Origin: Streptomyces sp. NBC_01264
GTDB lineage: Bacteria; Actinomycetota; Actinomycetes; Streptomycetales; Streptomycetaceae
DNA: 64,000 nt
Direction of reading: 5' to 3'
NCBI RefSeq assembly: GCF_026340675.1
Contig: NZ_JAPEOX010000001.1
Coordinates: 4,340,001 to 4,404,000 of the forward strand
In this document: one piece after another, positions 42,394 through 50,113 of the stretch
How positions within the stretch are numbered: the stretch's first letter is position 1
Layout: each line of letters begins with the position of its first letter
Notes under the pieces: model-generated
What the model was told of the DNA's origin: nothing
What the model saw: only the letters and a program-made list of their open reading frames with translations
Database searches by the model: none
Position numbers and translations under genes: made by a program

Positions 42394-44106
42394 TTGAACT
42401 TCTCGCGCCACATGCGCCCCGGCCGTCTCGCGGTCTGCACGGCCATCGTCCTCGCCACCGGCGTGACCCTGGCCGGCACCGCCTCGGCCACCGGGGACCC
42501 CTCCCACGGCACCGTGGCCCGCCCGACCCCGAAGGCGGAAGCTCCGATCGGCCCGCTGCCCGCGAAAGGCAAGAAGGCCTCCGCCGGCCTGCGCGCCGCC
42601 GGTCTCGCCGCCCTGCGCTTCGACGCGGACGGCGACAACATCCCCGACTCGCTCTACCAGGCGATCAACGACGAGTACTTCGTGAACTCCGGTGGCGCCG
42701 CCGAGTCCTTCAAGTACAAGGTGGGCCAGGCCAGCGCCTACTTCGACTACAAGGACCTCATCCCGTTCGGCCGGATCGGCTCCGGTAACGAAACCGACAT
42801 GCTGGGCCTTTCGGCCGACGGTGAGCTGTCCTTGCTCATCTCCTGGGGCCGTGAGGGAGCGGAGCAGAAGTCCTGGTCCGGCCGCGGCTGGGGCATCTAC
42901 AACAAGGTCTTCGCCCCCGGCGACATCAACCGCGACGGCAACATCGACCTGCTGGCCCGCACCCCGGACGGCGTGCTCTACCTCTACCCGGGCAGCGGAA
43001 ACCAGGACTCCCCGCTCAAGGCGCGCATCAAGGTCGGCGCGGGCTGGCAGGCCTACGACCAGCTGGTCGGCACCAACGACATCAACAGCGACGGCATCGC
43101 CGACCTGGTCGCCCGCGACTTCTCCGGCGTCCTCTTCGCCTACCTGGGCACCGGCAGCACCAGCGCCCCGTTCAAGCCCCGCGCCACGATCGGCTCGGGC
43201 TGGAACGCGTACAACCAGATCGTGGGCCTGGACGACTACGACGGCGACGGCCACGGCGACATGGTCGCCCGTACCGTCTCCGGCCAGGCGTACATCTACA
43301 AGGGCAACGGCAACGGCGGCTTCAAGCCGCGCATCAAGGGCAGCACCGGTTGGAACGTCGCCACCCTCTTCACCCAGCAGGGCGGCAACCCCGACTTCGG
43401 GCGCAACGATCTGTTCGCCCGCGACTCCGCCGGCACCCTCTGGTGGTACTACTCCAAGAACAACGGAACCCTCAGCGGCCGCCTGAAGGCCAGTGACACG
43501 GGCGGCTGGAAGGGCGCCAGCATCACCTCGGGCTCCTCCTTCACCAACGAGAACACGAGCGCCATCCTGGAGCAGGGCTCCAACGGCGCCCTCTACATCA
43601 ACGGTGACTACAAGGGCCTCGGCTGGGGCTCGTACAACGCCCTGGCCGCCCCGGGCGACCTCAGCAACGACGGCACCGGCGACCTCCTGGGCCGCGACAA
43701 GTCCGGCAACCTGTACCTGTTCCAGGGCAACGGGGTCGGCGGCACCATGAACAAGATCAAGATCGGCGGCGGCTGGGGCGTCTACAACAAGCTGACCGGC
43801 GCCGGCGACCTCACGGGCGACGGCCGCGCGGACCTGCTGGCCCGCGACGGCTCCGGCAACCTCTACCTGTACGCCGGCACCGGAGTCCCCTCGGCCCCCT
43901 TCAAGCCGCGGGTCCGCATCGGTTGGGGCTACGAGGGCTACAAGCAGCTCGTGGTCACCGGTGACCTCACCGGAGACGGCCGCGCCGACCTCGTCGCCAC
44001 CGACTCCGCGGGCGTCCTGTGGCGCTACGACTCCTACGGCACGGGCAAGCTGACCAGCCGTACCAAGATCGGCACGAACTACCAGATCTACCCGAACCAG
44101 TACTGA
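42394..44106 (+). CDS. Secreted FG-GAP/VCBS-repeat protein
   Basis: Exported protein of 570 residues. Signal peptide RPGRLAVCTAIVLATGVTLA with a cut near TASA, a short Ala/Pro region, then about eight FG-GAP/VCBS-type repeats. Each has a calcium-binding DxDxDGxxD-like loop (INRDGNIDLLAR, INSDGIADLVAR, DYDGDGHGDMVAR, LTGDGRADLLAR) followed by LYLYPG/YLGTG strands, giving a beta-propeller or elongated beta array. TTG at 42394 has GGGGGGA just before it; ATG at 42412 is the alternative. Likely a binding or surface protein; no enzyme domain visible. Confidence 0.88.
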   Translation: MNFSRHMRPGRLAVCTAIVLATGVTLAGTASATGDPSHGTVARPTPKAEAPIGPLPAKGKKASAGLRAAGLAALRFDADGDNIPDSLYQAINDEYFVNSGGAAESFKYKVGQASAYFDYKDLIPFGRIGSGNETDMLGLSADGELSLLISWGREGAEQKSWSGRGWGIYNKVFAPGDINRDGNIDLLARTPDGVLYLYPGSGNQDSPLKARIKVGAGWQAYDQLVGTNDINSDGIADLVARDFSGVLFAYLGTGSTSAPFKPRATIGSGWNAYNQIVGLDDYDGDGHGDMVARTVSGQAYIYKGNGNGGFKPRIKGSTGWNVATLFTQQGGNPDFGRNDLFARDSAGTLWWYYSKNNGTLSGRLKASDTGGWKGASITSGSSFTNENTSAILEQGSNGALYINGDYKGLGWGSYNALAAPGDLSNDGTGDLLGRDKSGNLYLFQGNGVGGTMNKIKIGGGWGVYNKLTGAGDLTGDGRADLLARDGSGNLYLYAGTGVPSAPFKPRVRIGWGYEGYKQLVVTGDLTGDGRADLVATDSAGVLWRYDSYGTGKLTSRTKIGTNYQIYPNQY

Positions 44107-44117
44107 CCCGCTGAAAC

Positions 44118-44161
44118 CCGAGCCGGGGCACCCCTCCACCCGAGGGAGCGCCCCGGCTCGG
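44118..44161 (+). terminator. Terminator of the FG-GAP gene
   Basis: Perfect 12-bp stem CCGAGCCGGGGC / GCCCCGGCTCGG starting 11 bp after the stop codon. Confidence 0.85.
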
Positions 44162-44184
44162 TGCCGTGGTGAGACCGGGGCACT

Positions 44185-44246
44185 TGCTATAATCCTTCTG
44201 TCGGCCTTCGACGCCCCCCAACGGGTGGCGCGCGAAGGCTTTTTTT
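44185..44246 (+). promoter_or_regulatory. Extended -10 promoter and SD-sequestering terminator hairpin
   Basis: TGCTATAAT (TATAAT at 44188-44193 with an upstream TG) is a perfect extended -10. Directly downstream a stem pairs GCCTTCG (44204-44210) with CGAAGGC (44233-44239), with an inner CGCC/GGCG step, followed by seven T (44240-44246) and then the ATG of the MFS gene. The hairpin is a classic intrinsic terminator, and its 3' arm contains the only Shine-Dalgarno-like sequence (AAGG, 8 nt before ATG). Folding would block both elongation and translation, so an attenuator is inferred. Confidence 0.7.
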
Positions 44247-45467
44247 ATGCCCTCCGACACTTCTGCCTCCGGCACGCCTCCCACCACCTACCGTGAGCTG
44301 CTCCGCAACCGTGAGTTCGTCGGCCTGTACGTCAGCTTCACGCTGACGGTGGCCGCGAGCACCTTGTCGGGCTTCGCGCTCGGCACGCTGGTCAACCAGC
44401 AGACCAAGTCCCCGTTCCTGACCGCCGTGAGCATGTACGGCGCCACCTTCGCGACGGTCCTCGGTGCGCTGACGCTGATGTCGGTCGCGGACGGAAACCG
44501 CCCTCGCCGGATCCTCGTCACGCTCCAGTGCGTCTTGCTCGTCAGCGTCGGCGCACAGGCAGTCCCGGGGCTGCCGCTCGCCGCCCGGTTCGGTCTGCTC
44601 CTCGTCCTGGGGTTCTTCCAGTCCCTGGGAACGGGCGCACGGATGGGGCTGCTCACCGAGGTGGTGCCCACCTCCGCCTACGCACTGGCACGTTCGCTGA
44701 TGAACATCACCTCGGGAGGCATGGCCATCCTCGGCTACGCCATCGGCGCCGTACTGCTGCGGTACCTGAGCCCGCAGGAGGTCTTCGCCGTTGCGACGGC
44801 CCTGACCGGCGGCGGGTTGATCATCGTGGCGGTGACGGTCCGGGAACACTCGGTCCGTCTGACCCGTCGCCCCGGACTGCGCCAGACCTGGACCACGAAC
44901 GTCGAGCTCTTCACCCACTCCGGCCAACGCGCGCTGCTGCTGAACCTGTGGATCCCCAATGGCCTGATCGTCGGCTGCGAGGCCCTGTTCATCTCCTACG
45001 CCCCCCATCACGCCGGCGTCTTCCTCGCCGCCGGATCGGCAGGCATGCTCCTCGGTGACCTCGCGGTCGGTCGGCTGTTCACCGCCGAGCGGCGAAGCCG
45101 CTACGCCTTCGCCCTGCGGCTGCTGCTCGCCGTCCCCTACCTGCTGTTCGCCGTCCACCCGCCCGTCCTGGTGGCGACCGCCGCGGTGTTCATCGCCAGT
45201 GTCGGCTTCGCCGCCACCCTGCCGCTCCAGGAGCAGCTCCTGGAGCTGACCCCCGATCCGGTCCGCGGCCAGGTCCAGGGAGTCGAGTCCGCCGGCCGGA
45301 TGACGTGGCAAGGCATCGGAGCCGCGATCGCCGGCGGCATCGCCCAGTACTTCACCGCCGGCACGGCCATCACCCTCGTGGCCGCCGCCTCCGTCGCCAT
45401 CAGCGTCTTCTCCCGGCCCGCCGTGGTGCGCGCCCGAGCCGTCCGCGCCCAGGCGGCCAAGGCGTAG
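44247..45467 (+). CDS. MFS transporter (drug-efflux-like)
   Basis: Membrane carrier of 406 residues with about twelve hydrophobic segments, starting MPSDTSASG and entering TM1 at EFVGLYVSFTLTVAASTLSG. Conserved MFS pieces include MSVADGNRPRRILVTLQCVL (loop 2-3) and GMLLGDLAVGRLFTAERRSR (loop 8-9). The overall plan resembles the DHA3-type exporters. Preceded by the hairpin leader described separately, which suggests inducible expression, as often seen for antibiotic exporters. Substrate unknown. Confidence 0.9.
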   Translation: MPSDTSASGTPPTTYRELLRNREFVGLYVSFTLTVAASTLSGFALGTLVNQQTKSPFLTAVSMYGATFATVLGALTLMSVADGNRPRRILVTLQCVLLVSVGAQAVPGLPLAARFGLLLVLGFFQSLGTGARMGLLTEVVPTSAYALARSLMNITSGGMAILGYAIGAVLLRYLSPQEVFAVATALTGGGLIIVAVTVREHSVRLTRRPGLRQTWTTNVELFTHSGQRALLLNLWIPNGLIVGCEALFISYAPHHAGVFLAAGSAGMLLGDLAVGRLFTAERRSRYAFALRLLLAVPYLLFAVHPPVLVATAAVFIASVGFAATLPLQEQLLELTPDPVRGQVQGVESAGRMTWQGIGAAIAGGIAQYFTAGTAITLVAAASVAISVFSRPAVVRARAVRAQAAKA

Positions 45468-45593
45468 GTTCCCACGACCGTACGAGCGGGGGCGCGGCCG
45501 GACGCGCCCGCCGCACCCCCGCGCATCCGCATCCTCCTCCCCCATAGGCCCGTTGAACCGGCGACCGTACTGCTTGCCGTTCCCGGAGCTTCC

Positions 45594-46239
45594 GTGCCCC
45601 CTTCCTCCCGGCCCGCCCCCTCCCTCCCCACCCCGCCCCCCGGCCTCCTGGCCGCGCGGGTGCGGGATCCGTACCCCTACTTCGCCTGGCTGCGCCGCCA
45701 TTGCCCCGTCCGTGCCGAGCGCCGGGACGGGCGCCCCACCGTGTGGCAGATCTCCCGCTACGAGACGTGCGGGTGCTGCTCACCGACGAGCGGCTGAGCA
45801 AGGACCCGGGGCGGGTGCCCGGTTACGTCGCGGGGCCGGCCGGGCTGAACCCGCCGTGGAAGAGCTCCTGCGCTACGACTCCCCCGTGCGGGACGCCACC
45901 TTCCGCTGCGCAGCAGAATCGATCACCCTCCACGGGCAGGTGATCGGCGAGGGGGACATCGTCAGCCTGCTCATCGGCTCGGCGAACCGGGACGGCCACC
46001 GCTTCCCCGATCCGGACCGGCTCGATCTCGGGCGGACGCCCAACGACCACCTCGCCTTCGGCTACGGCCCCCACTTCTGCATCGGCGCCGCCCTGGCCCG
46101 CCTCGAGGGCGCCGTCGCGCTCCCCCTCCTGCTCCAGCGCCTGGGGCGCGTCGAACTGGCCAAGCCCGCCGAGGAACTCCCCTGGCGGCCGACCCGCGTC
46201 ATGCGCGGACTGGCCTCACTGCCCGTAGTACGGAACTGA
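45594..46239 (+). pseudogene. Cytochrome P450 remnant
   Basis: Three frames join to make a shortened P450. The N-terminal part RDPYPYFAWLRRHCPV...VWQISRYE is followed by a one-base deletion near 45763. The next piece (VRVLLTDERLSKDPG) lies in a second frame. After a deletion of roughly 600 bp (junction near 45853) the C-terminal part begins EELLRYDSPVRDATFR, with the haem-binding FGYGPHFCIGAALAR in a third frame. The I helix and the ExxR motif are gone. The start GTG and its GGAG site remain, so the loss is probably recent. Confidence 0.85.
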
Positions 46240-46291
46240 CCCCTCCGCAGAACCACCCGAGCCCCCCGAGCCCCCAGCCTGGAGCACCCAC

Positions 46292-47092
46292 ATGCCCGAC
46301 CCCGGCCCCGGCCCCGCAGTGCTGACGACCGAACCCACCCCGGGCGTCCTCCTCGTCACCCTCAACAGGCCGCACGTCCGCAACGCCGTCGACCGGCCCC
46401 TCGCCGAGGCGCTCGACGCGGCCCTCACCCGGCTGGAGGACGATCCGTCGCTGGCCGTGGGCATCCTCACCGGCGCGGAGGGCCACTTCTGCTCCGGCAT
46501 GGACCTCAAGGCCTTTCCCACCGAAGGCGTCCCCGTCGTCGCCGGGCGCGGCCTGGCGGGGCTGACCCGGGCCCGGCTGCGCAAGCCGCTCATCGCCGCC
46601 GTCGAGGGTGCGGCCGTCGCGGGCGGCTTCGAGCTGGCCCTCGCCTGCGACCTCATCACCGCGGCCGACACCGCGTTCTTCGCCCTGCCCGAGGTGGCCC
46701 GCGGCCTGATCGCCGCCGAGGGCGGAGCGATCCGTCTGCCCGGCCGGCTCCCGTACCACGTGGCCATGGAGATGCTCCTGACCGCGGCCCCCCTGCCCGC
46801 CGCCGACGCGGCCCGCTACGGCCTGGTCAACCGTCTCACCCCCGAAGGCCAGGCCCTCGAGGCGGCCCTCGCCCTGAGCGCCCGCATCCAGGCGCACTCG
46901 CCCCACGCCGTCCACATCACGAAGCAGATCGTCCAGAACACCCGCGGCCTGGACGACCACGCCGCGTACCGCGTCCAGGACCCCCTCAGCACGCCCGTGT
47001 TCACCACCACGGCCGCCACGGAGGGAGCCCGGGCCTTCACCCAGAAACGCTCACCGGCCTGGGACGGCCCCCCGCCGGGCCGGCACACCTGA
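46292..47092 (+). CDS. Enoyl-CoA hydratase/isomerase family protein
   Basis: Crotonase-fold protein of 266 residues. TLNRPHVRNAVDRPLAEALDA, the oxyanion-hole loop HFCSGMDLKAFP, and the second block KPLIAAVEGAAVAGGFELAL are standard. The catalytic Glu pair of true hydratases is represented by the AVEGAAVAGGFELALACD and PEVARGL regions. It could be a hydratase, isomerase or thioesterase of an acyl-CoA. Lies 52 bp after the P450 remnant on the same strand and once probably shared its operon. Confidence 0.9.
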   Translation: MPDPGPGPAVLTTEPTPGVLLVTLNRPHVRNAVDRPLAEALDAALTRLEDDPSLAVGILTGAEGHFCSGMDLKAFPTEGVPVVAGRGLAGLTRARLRKPLIAAVEGAAVAGGFELALACDLITAADTAFFALPEVARGLIAAEGGAIRLPGRLPYHVAMEMLLTAAPLPAADAARYGLVNRLTPEGQALEAALALSARIQAHSPHAVHITKQIVQNTRGLDDHAAYRVQDPLSTPVFTTTAATEGARAFTQKRSPAWDGPPPGRHT

Positions 47093-47164
47093 TCCCCCGC
47101 TCCCCGCTCCCCGCTCCCCTCCGACCTCTCCCTCCCCCCGCACCCCCGGTCGTACGCTGGTCCG

Positions 47165-47617
47165 ATGCACCCTTCACCTCGAACTCCCCGGCAGGCCGCC
47201 AGAATTGTCGTGCTCAACCCCGCCGGATCCGTGTTCCTCTTCCGCGAGAACAACGTGGAAGTCGGCATCCACTGGCTGCCGCCCGGCGGTGGCATCGATC
47301 CCGGGGAGACGCCCGAGGAGTGCGTACGGCGGGAGTTGCGGGAGGAGACGGGCTGGACGGACCTGCGACCGGAGCGGCTGCTCTGCACCTGGGAGCACGA
47401 CTTCACCCACCAGGGCATCCCCGTACGCCAGCACGAGCACATCTACGTGACCACCGGCCCGCACCGCGATCCGGTACCGGAACACCCCGAGGCCCACTGG
47501 CGATGGCTGTCCCCGCACAGCCTCGCCACCCTCGGCGAACCCCTGTGGCCACCCCGCCTCGCCGAACTCCTCGACGAGTCCCCCACGGAGCCGGTCCACC
47601 TGGGGCTCCTCGCCTGA
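47165..47617 (+). CDS. NUDIX hydrolase
   Basis: Protein of 150 residues with the complete Nudix box GGGIDPGETPEECVRREL-REETG around residues 42-65, which binds the divalent metal and cleaves nucleoside-diphosphate-X substrates. AARIVVLNPAGSVFLFRE upstream is the normal first strand region. Specific substrate not evident. Single gene, convergent with the protease. Confidence 0.92.
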   Translation: MHPSPRTPRQAARIVVLNPAGSVFLFRENNVEVGIHWLPPGGGIDPGETPEECVRRELREETGWTDLRPERLLCTWEHDFTHQGIPVRQHEHIYVTTGPHRDPVPEHPEAHWRWLSPHSLATLGEPLWPPRLAELLDESPTEPVHLGLLA

Positions 47618-47643
47618 CCGCCCCGGTCCGGGGAGGGCCCCGG

Positions 47644-48510
47644 CTAGCGGCCCCCGCCCGCCGGGCCCGTTGCCCGGGCGTACAGGGCGGATGCGTAGTC
47701 GGTCAGGATCGTGCTCGTCGAGACGTCGTCCGTGTCTCCGCCGGTCAGGACTCCGATGATCTTTCCGTCCGCCGCGATCCATGCGCTGCCGCTCGTGCCG
47801 GTGGGGAAGTCCGCGCAGTCGAAGCGCTGTTCCGTGGCGCTGAGCCGTACCGCGCGGGACACGCAGGTGCGCGGGACCTGGCGGCCCGACGGGTAGCCCG
47901 TCACCGTGACCTGTTCGTCCGTGCGGCCCGTGGTGTCCAGGACGGCGGCTCCGGTGACGTCCTCGACGGCGCGGCCCTCGGCGTCGGGGGCGAGGCGGGC
48001 GAAGGCCAGGTCGTAGTCGTCGTCCGTGCCGTCCGACCAGCGCGGGTCCTCGAAGACCTCCGCGATCCTCCAGGTGCCGTACGGGGCCCGCCCGTCCGCG
48101 TACGCGGGTGCGAAGGAGGCTCCGCGTTCGCCGGACCGGCCGGCGCTCAGGCAGTGGCCGGCGGTGGCGATCAGGTTCCGCCCGGGGCTGTGGACGACGG
48201 TCGCCGTGCAGTAGTGGTCGCCGGTCGCATCGCCCGCGAACAGCGCTCCCGCGAAGGCGACGGCCCCGCCCGGCGCGGAGGGTGACGCCGACGGTCCGGG
48301 GTTCCGGCCATCGGACTGTTGACGCCGTTCCGGTGCTTGCGACTGCGATGACGGCTGCGAAGGCGGCCGCGAAGGCGTCGTCGTGCGGGCCGCCTTCGCG
48401 TGCCCGCGGGCCTTGCCGTCACCGGCAGGGACCACCTTCGTCATGGCCGCGGACGCTCCGAGCGCCACCGCCGAGCAGAGCACCGCGGTCACCACGGTCC
48501 GCTTGTCCAT
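47644..48510 (-). CDS. Secreted trypsin-like serine protease
   Basis: Exported protein of 288 residues: hydrophobic N-terminal segment (VVTAVLCSAVALGASAAMT), a Ser/Pro/Gln linker of about 50 residues, then a chymotrypsin-fold domain. The catalytic triad is readable as His in NLIATAGHCLS, Asp in DDYDLAFARL and Ser in FPTGTSGSAW. It probably acts outside the cell. ATG at 48510 follows GGAGGGG; an in-frame GTG 9 bp upstream is the alternative. Confidence 0.9.
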   Translation of the reverse strand: MDKRTVVTAVLCSAVALGASAAMTKVVPAGDGKARGHAKAARTTTPSRPPSQPSSQSQAPERRQQSDGRNPGPSASPSAPGGAVAFAGALFAGDATGDHYCTATVVHSPGRNLIATAGHCLSAGRSGERGASFAPAYADGRAPYGTWRIAEVFEDPRWSDGTDDDYDLAFARLAPDAEGRAVEDVTGAAVLDTTGRTDEQVTVTGYPSGRQVPRTCVSRAVRLSATEQRFDCADFPTGTSGSAWIAADGKIIGVLTGGDTDDVSTSTILTDYASALYARATGPAGGGR

Positions 48511-48673
48511 CAGAGACACCCCTCCCCTTTGCTGCGGCGAAGCATGCCCTGCCCGCGGTGACCCCCGCAAGGCGAGGCGGCCCAGGGGGTCAGGTCAGTG
48601 CGCAGATGCGGCGGCGGCCCCCGGGAGACCTCCCCGGGGGCCGCCGCCCACTACGCCACCGCCACCGCCGCCG

Positions 48674-49894
48674 CTACGCCCCCGGCCACAGCCCTTCCGG
48701 GGTCAGCCCCAGCAGATCGATCGCGTTGCCGCGCACGATCCGGTCCACCACGTCCGGGGCCAGGTGCCCCATCTGGGACTCGCCGACCTCGCGGGATTTA
48801 GGCCACGTGGAGTCGGAGTGGGGGTAGTCGGTCTCGTAGAGGACGTTGGCGACGCCGATGGAGTCCAGGTTCTTCAGGCCGAAGGCGTCGTCGAAGAAGC
48901 AGCCGAAGACGTGCTCCGCGAAGAGCTCCGACGGCGGCCGCAGCACCTTGTCGGCGACGCCGCCCCAGCCGCGGTTCTCCTCCCAGACCACGTTCGCGCG
49001 CTCCAGGATGTACGGGATCCAGCCGATCTGGCCCTCCGCGTACATGATCTTGAGGTTCGGGAAGCGTTCGAACTTGCCGCTCATCAGCCAGTCCACCATC
49101 GAGAAGCAGCAGTTGGCGAAGGTGATGGTGGAGCCCACGGCCGGCGGGGCGTCCGCCGAGGTGGAGGGCATGCGCGAGGAGGAGCCGATGTGCATGGCGA
49201 TGACCGTGCCGGTCTCGTTGCACGCCTCCAGGAAGGGGTCCCACTCGTCCGTGTGGATGGAGGGGAGCCCGAGGTGGGGCGGGATCTCCGAGAAGGCGAC
49301 CGCCCGGACCCCGCGCGCGGCGTTGCGGCGGACCTCGGCGGCGGCCAGGCGGGCGTCCCACAGCGGGATGAGGGTGAGCGGGATGAGGCGGCCGTTCGCC
49401 TCCGGGCCGCACCACTCCTCCACCATCCAGTCGTTGTACGCGCGCACGCCGAGCAGGCCCAGCTGGCGGTCCTTGGCCTCGGTGAAGGTCTGGCCGCAGA
49501 AGCGCGGGAAGGTCGGGAAGCAGAGGGCGGACTGGACGTGGTTGACGTCCATGTCGGCGAGCCGGTCGGGAACCGAGAAGGAGCCCGGGCGCATCTGCTC
49601 GTACGTGATGACTTCGAGCTTGATCTCGTCGCGGCTGTAGCCGACGGCCGTGTCGAGTCGGGTGAGGGGTCGGTGCAGGTCCTCGTACACCCACCAGTCG
49701 CCTATCGGTCCGTCGTCGCCCTTGGCCCCCATCACGGGGGCGAACTTGCCTCCCAGGAAGGTCATTTCTTTCAGGGGGGCGCGGACGACGCGGGGGCCGA
49801 CGTCGTGGTACTTGGACGGGAGCCGGTCCCGCCAGACGTTGGGGGGCTCAACCGTGTGGTCGTCCACCGAGATGATCTTCGGGAAGGTCTCCAT
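48674..49894 (-). CDS. Amidohydrolase family 2 protein
   Basis: TIM-barrel amidohydrolase of 406 residues, of the decarboxylase/ACMSD-related group (PF04909). It opens with ISVDDHTVEPPNVW (metal site, D-x-H-like with Asp in place of the first His). Further barrel residues are at MHIGSSSR, MYAEGQIGW and the late ETDYPHSDSTWP, where the Asp is a common ligand. These proteins hydrolyse or decarboxylate ring-derived acids. A perfect regulon palindrome lies 20 bp upstream, tying it to the LLM/SDR operons. Divergent from the AfsR-like gene. Confidence 0.92.
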   Translation of the reverse strand: METFPKIISVDDHTVEPPNVWRDRLPSKYHDVGPRVVRAPLKEMTFLGGKFAPVMGAKGDDGPIGDWWVYEDLHRPLTRLDTAVGYSRDEIKLEVITYEQMRPGSFSVPDRLADMDVNHVQSALCFPTFPRFCGQTFTEAKDRQLGLLGVRAYNDWMVEEWCGPEANGRLIPLTLIPLWDARLAAAEVRRNAARGVRAVAFSEIPPHLGLPSIHTDEWDPFLEACNETGTVIAMHIGSSSRMPSTSADAPPAVGSTITFANCCFSMVDWLMSGKFERFPNLKIMYAEGQIGWIPYILERANVVWEENRGWGGVADKVLRPPSELFAEHVFGCFFDDAFGLKNLDSIGVANVLYETDYPHSDSTWPKSREVGESQMGHLAPDVVDRIVRGNAIDLLGLTPEGLWPGA

Positions 49895-49914
49895 GTCCTC
49901 ACGGTAGCGTCAAT

Positions 49915-49929
49915 CTGACGAACCGTCAG
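49915..49929. promoter_or_regulatory. Palindromic operator, regulon motif copy 6 (perfect)
   Basis: CTGACGAACCGTCAG, 20 bp upstream of the amidohydrolase start and 24 bp from the 22-bp direct repeats of the divergent regulator gene. Confidence 0.72.
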
Positions 49930-49952
49930 CTAGTTGGGCGCGCCCGGCTGCA

Positions 49953-50040
49953 GGATCCGCACGGACCACGCACCCGATCCGTGCGGACCAGGCACCGGAT
50001 CCGCACGGACCGGCCACCGGATCCGTACGGACTGGGTCCG
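49953..50040 (+). promoter_or_regulatory. Four 22-bp direct repeats upstream of the AfsR-like gene
   Basis: Units with the core GATCCG-N2-CGGAC start at 49954, 49976, 49998 and 50020, exactly 22 bp apart (two helical turns). Each core is itself a small dyad, TCCG-N2-CGGA. SARP/AfsR proteins bind direct repeats spaced by 11 or 22 bp, so an autoregulatory binding array is a reasonable inference. Confidence 0.65.
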
Positions 50041-50113
50041 TTACGGACTGACGTGTACGCGCAACACAGGGCAGACTGGCCCTTACACCTATGGAAGGCA
50101 GGGGGGAGACCAG

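Noticed and set aside
41452..44139. Minus-strand 895-codon frame covering the FG-GAP gene
   Set aside because: Only its last 222 codons (AlkD-like) are a real gene; the rest is antisense to the FG-GAP repeats.
49953..50040. Direct repeats as a CRISPR array
   Set aside because: The 22-bp units are contiguous, without unique spacers, and no cas genes are present; promoter iterons fit better.
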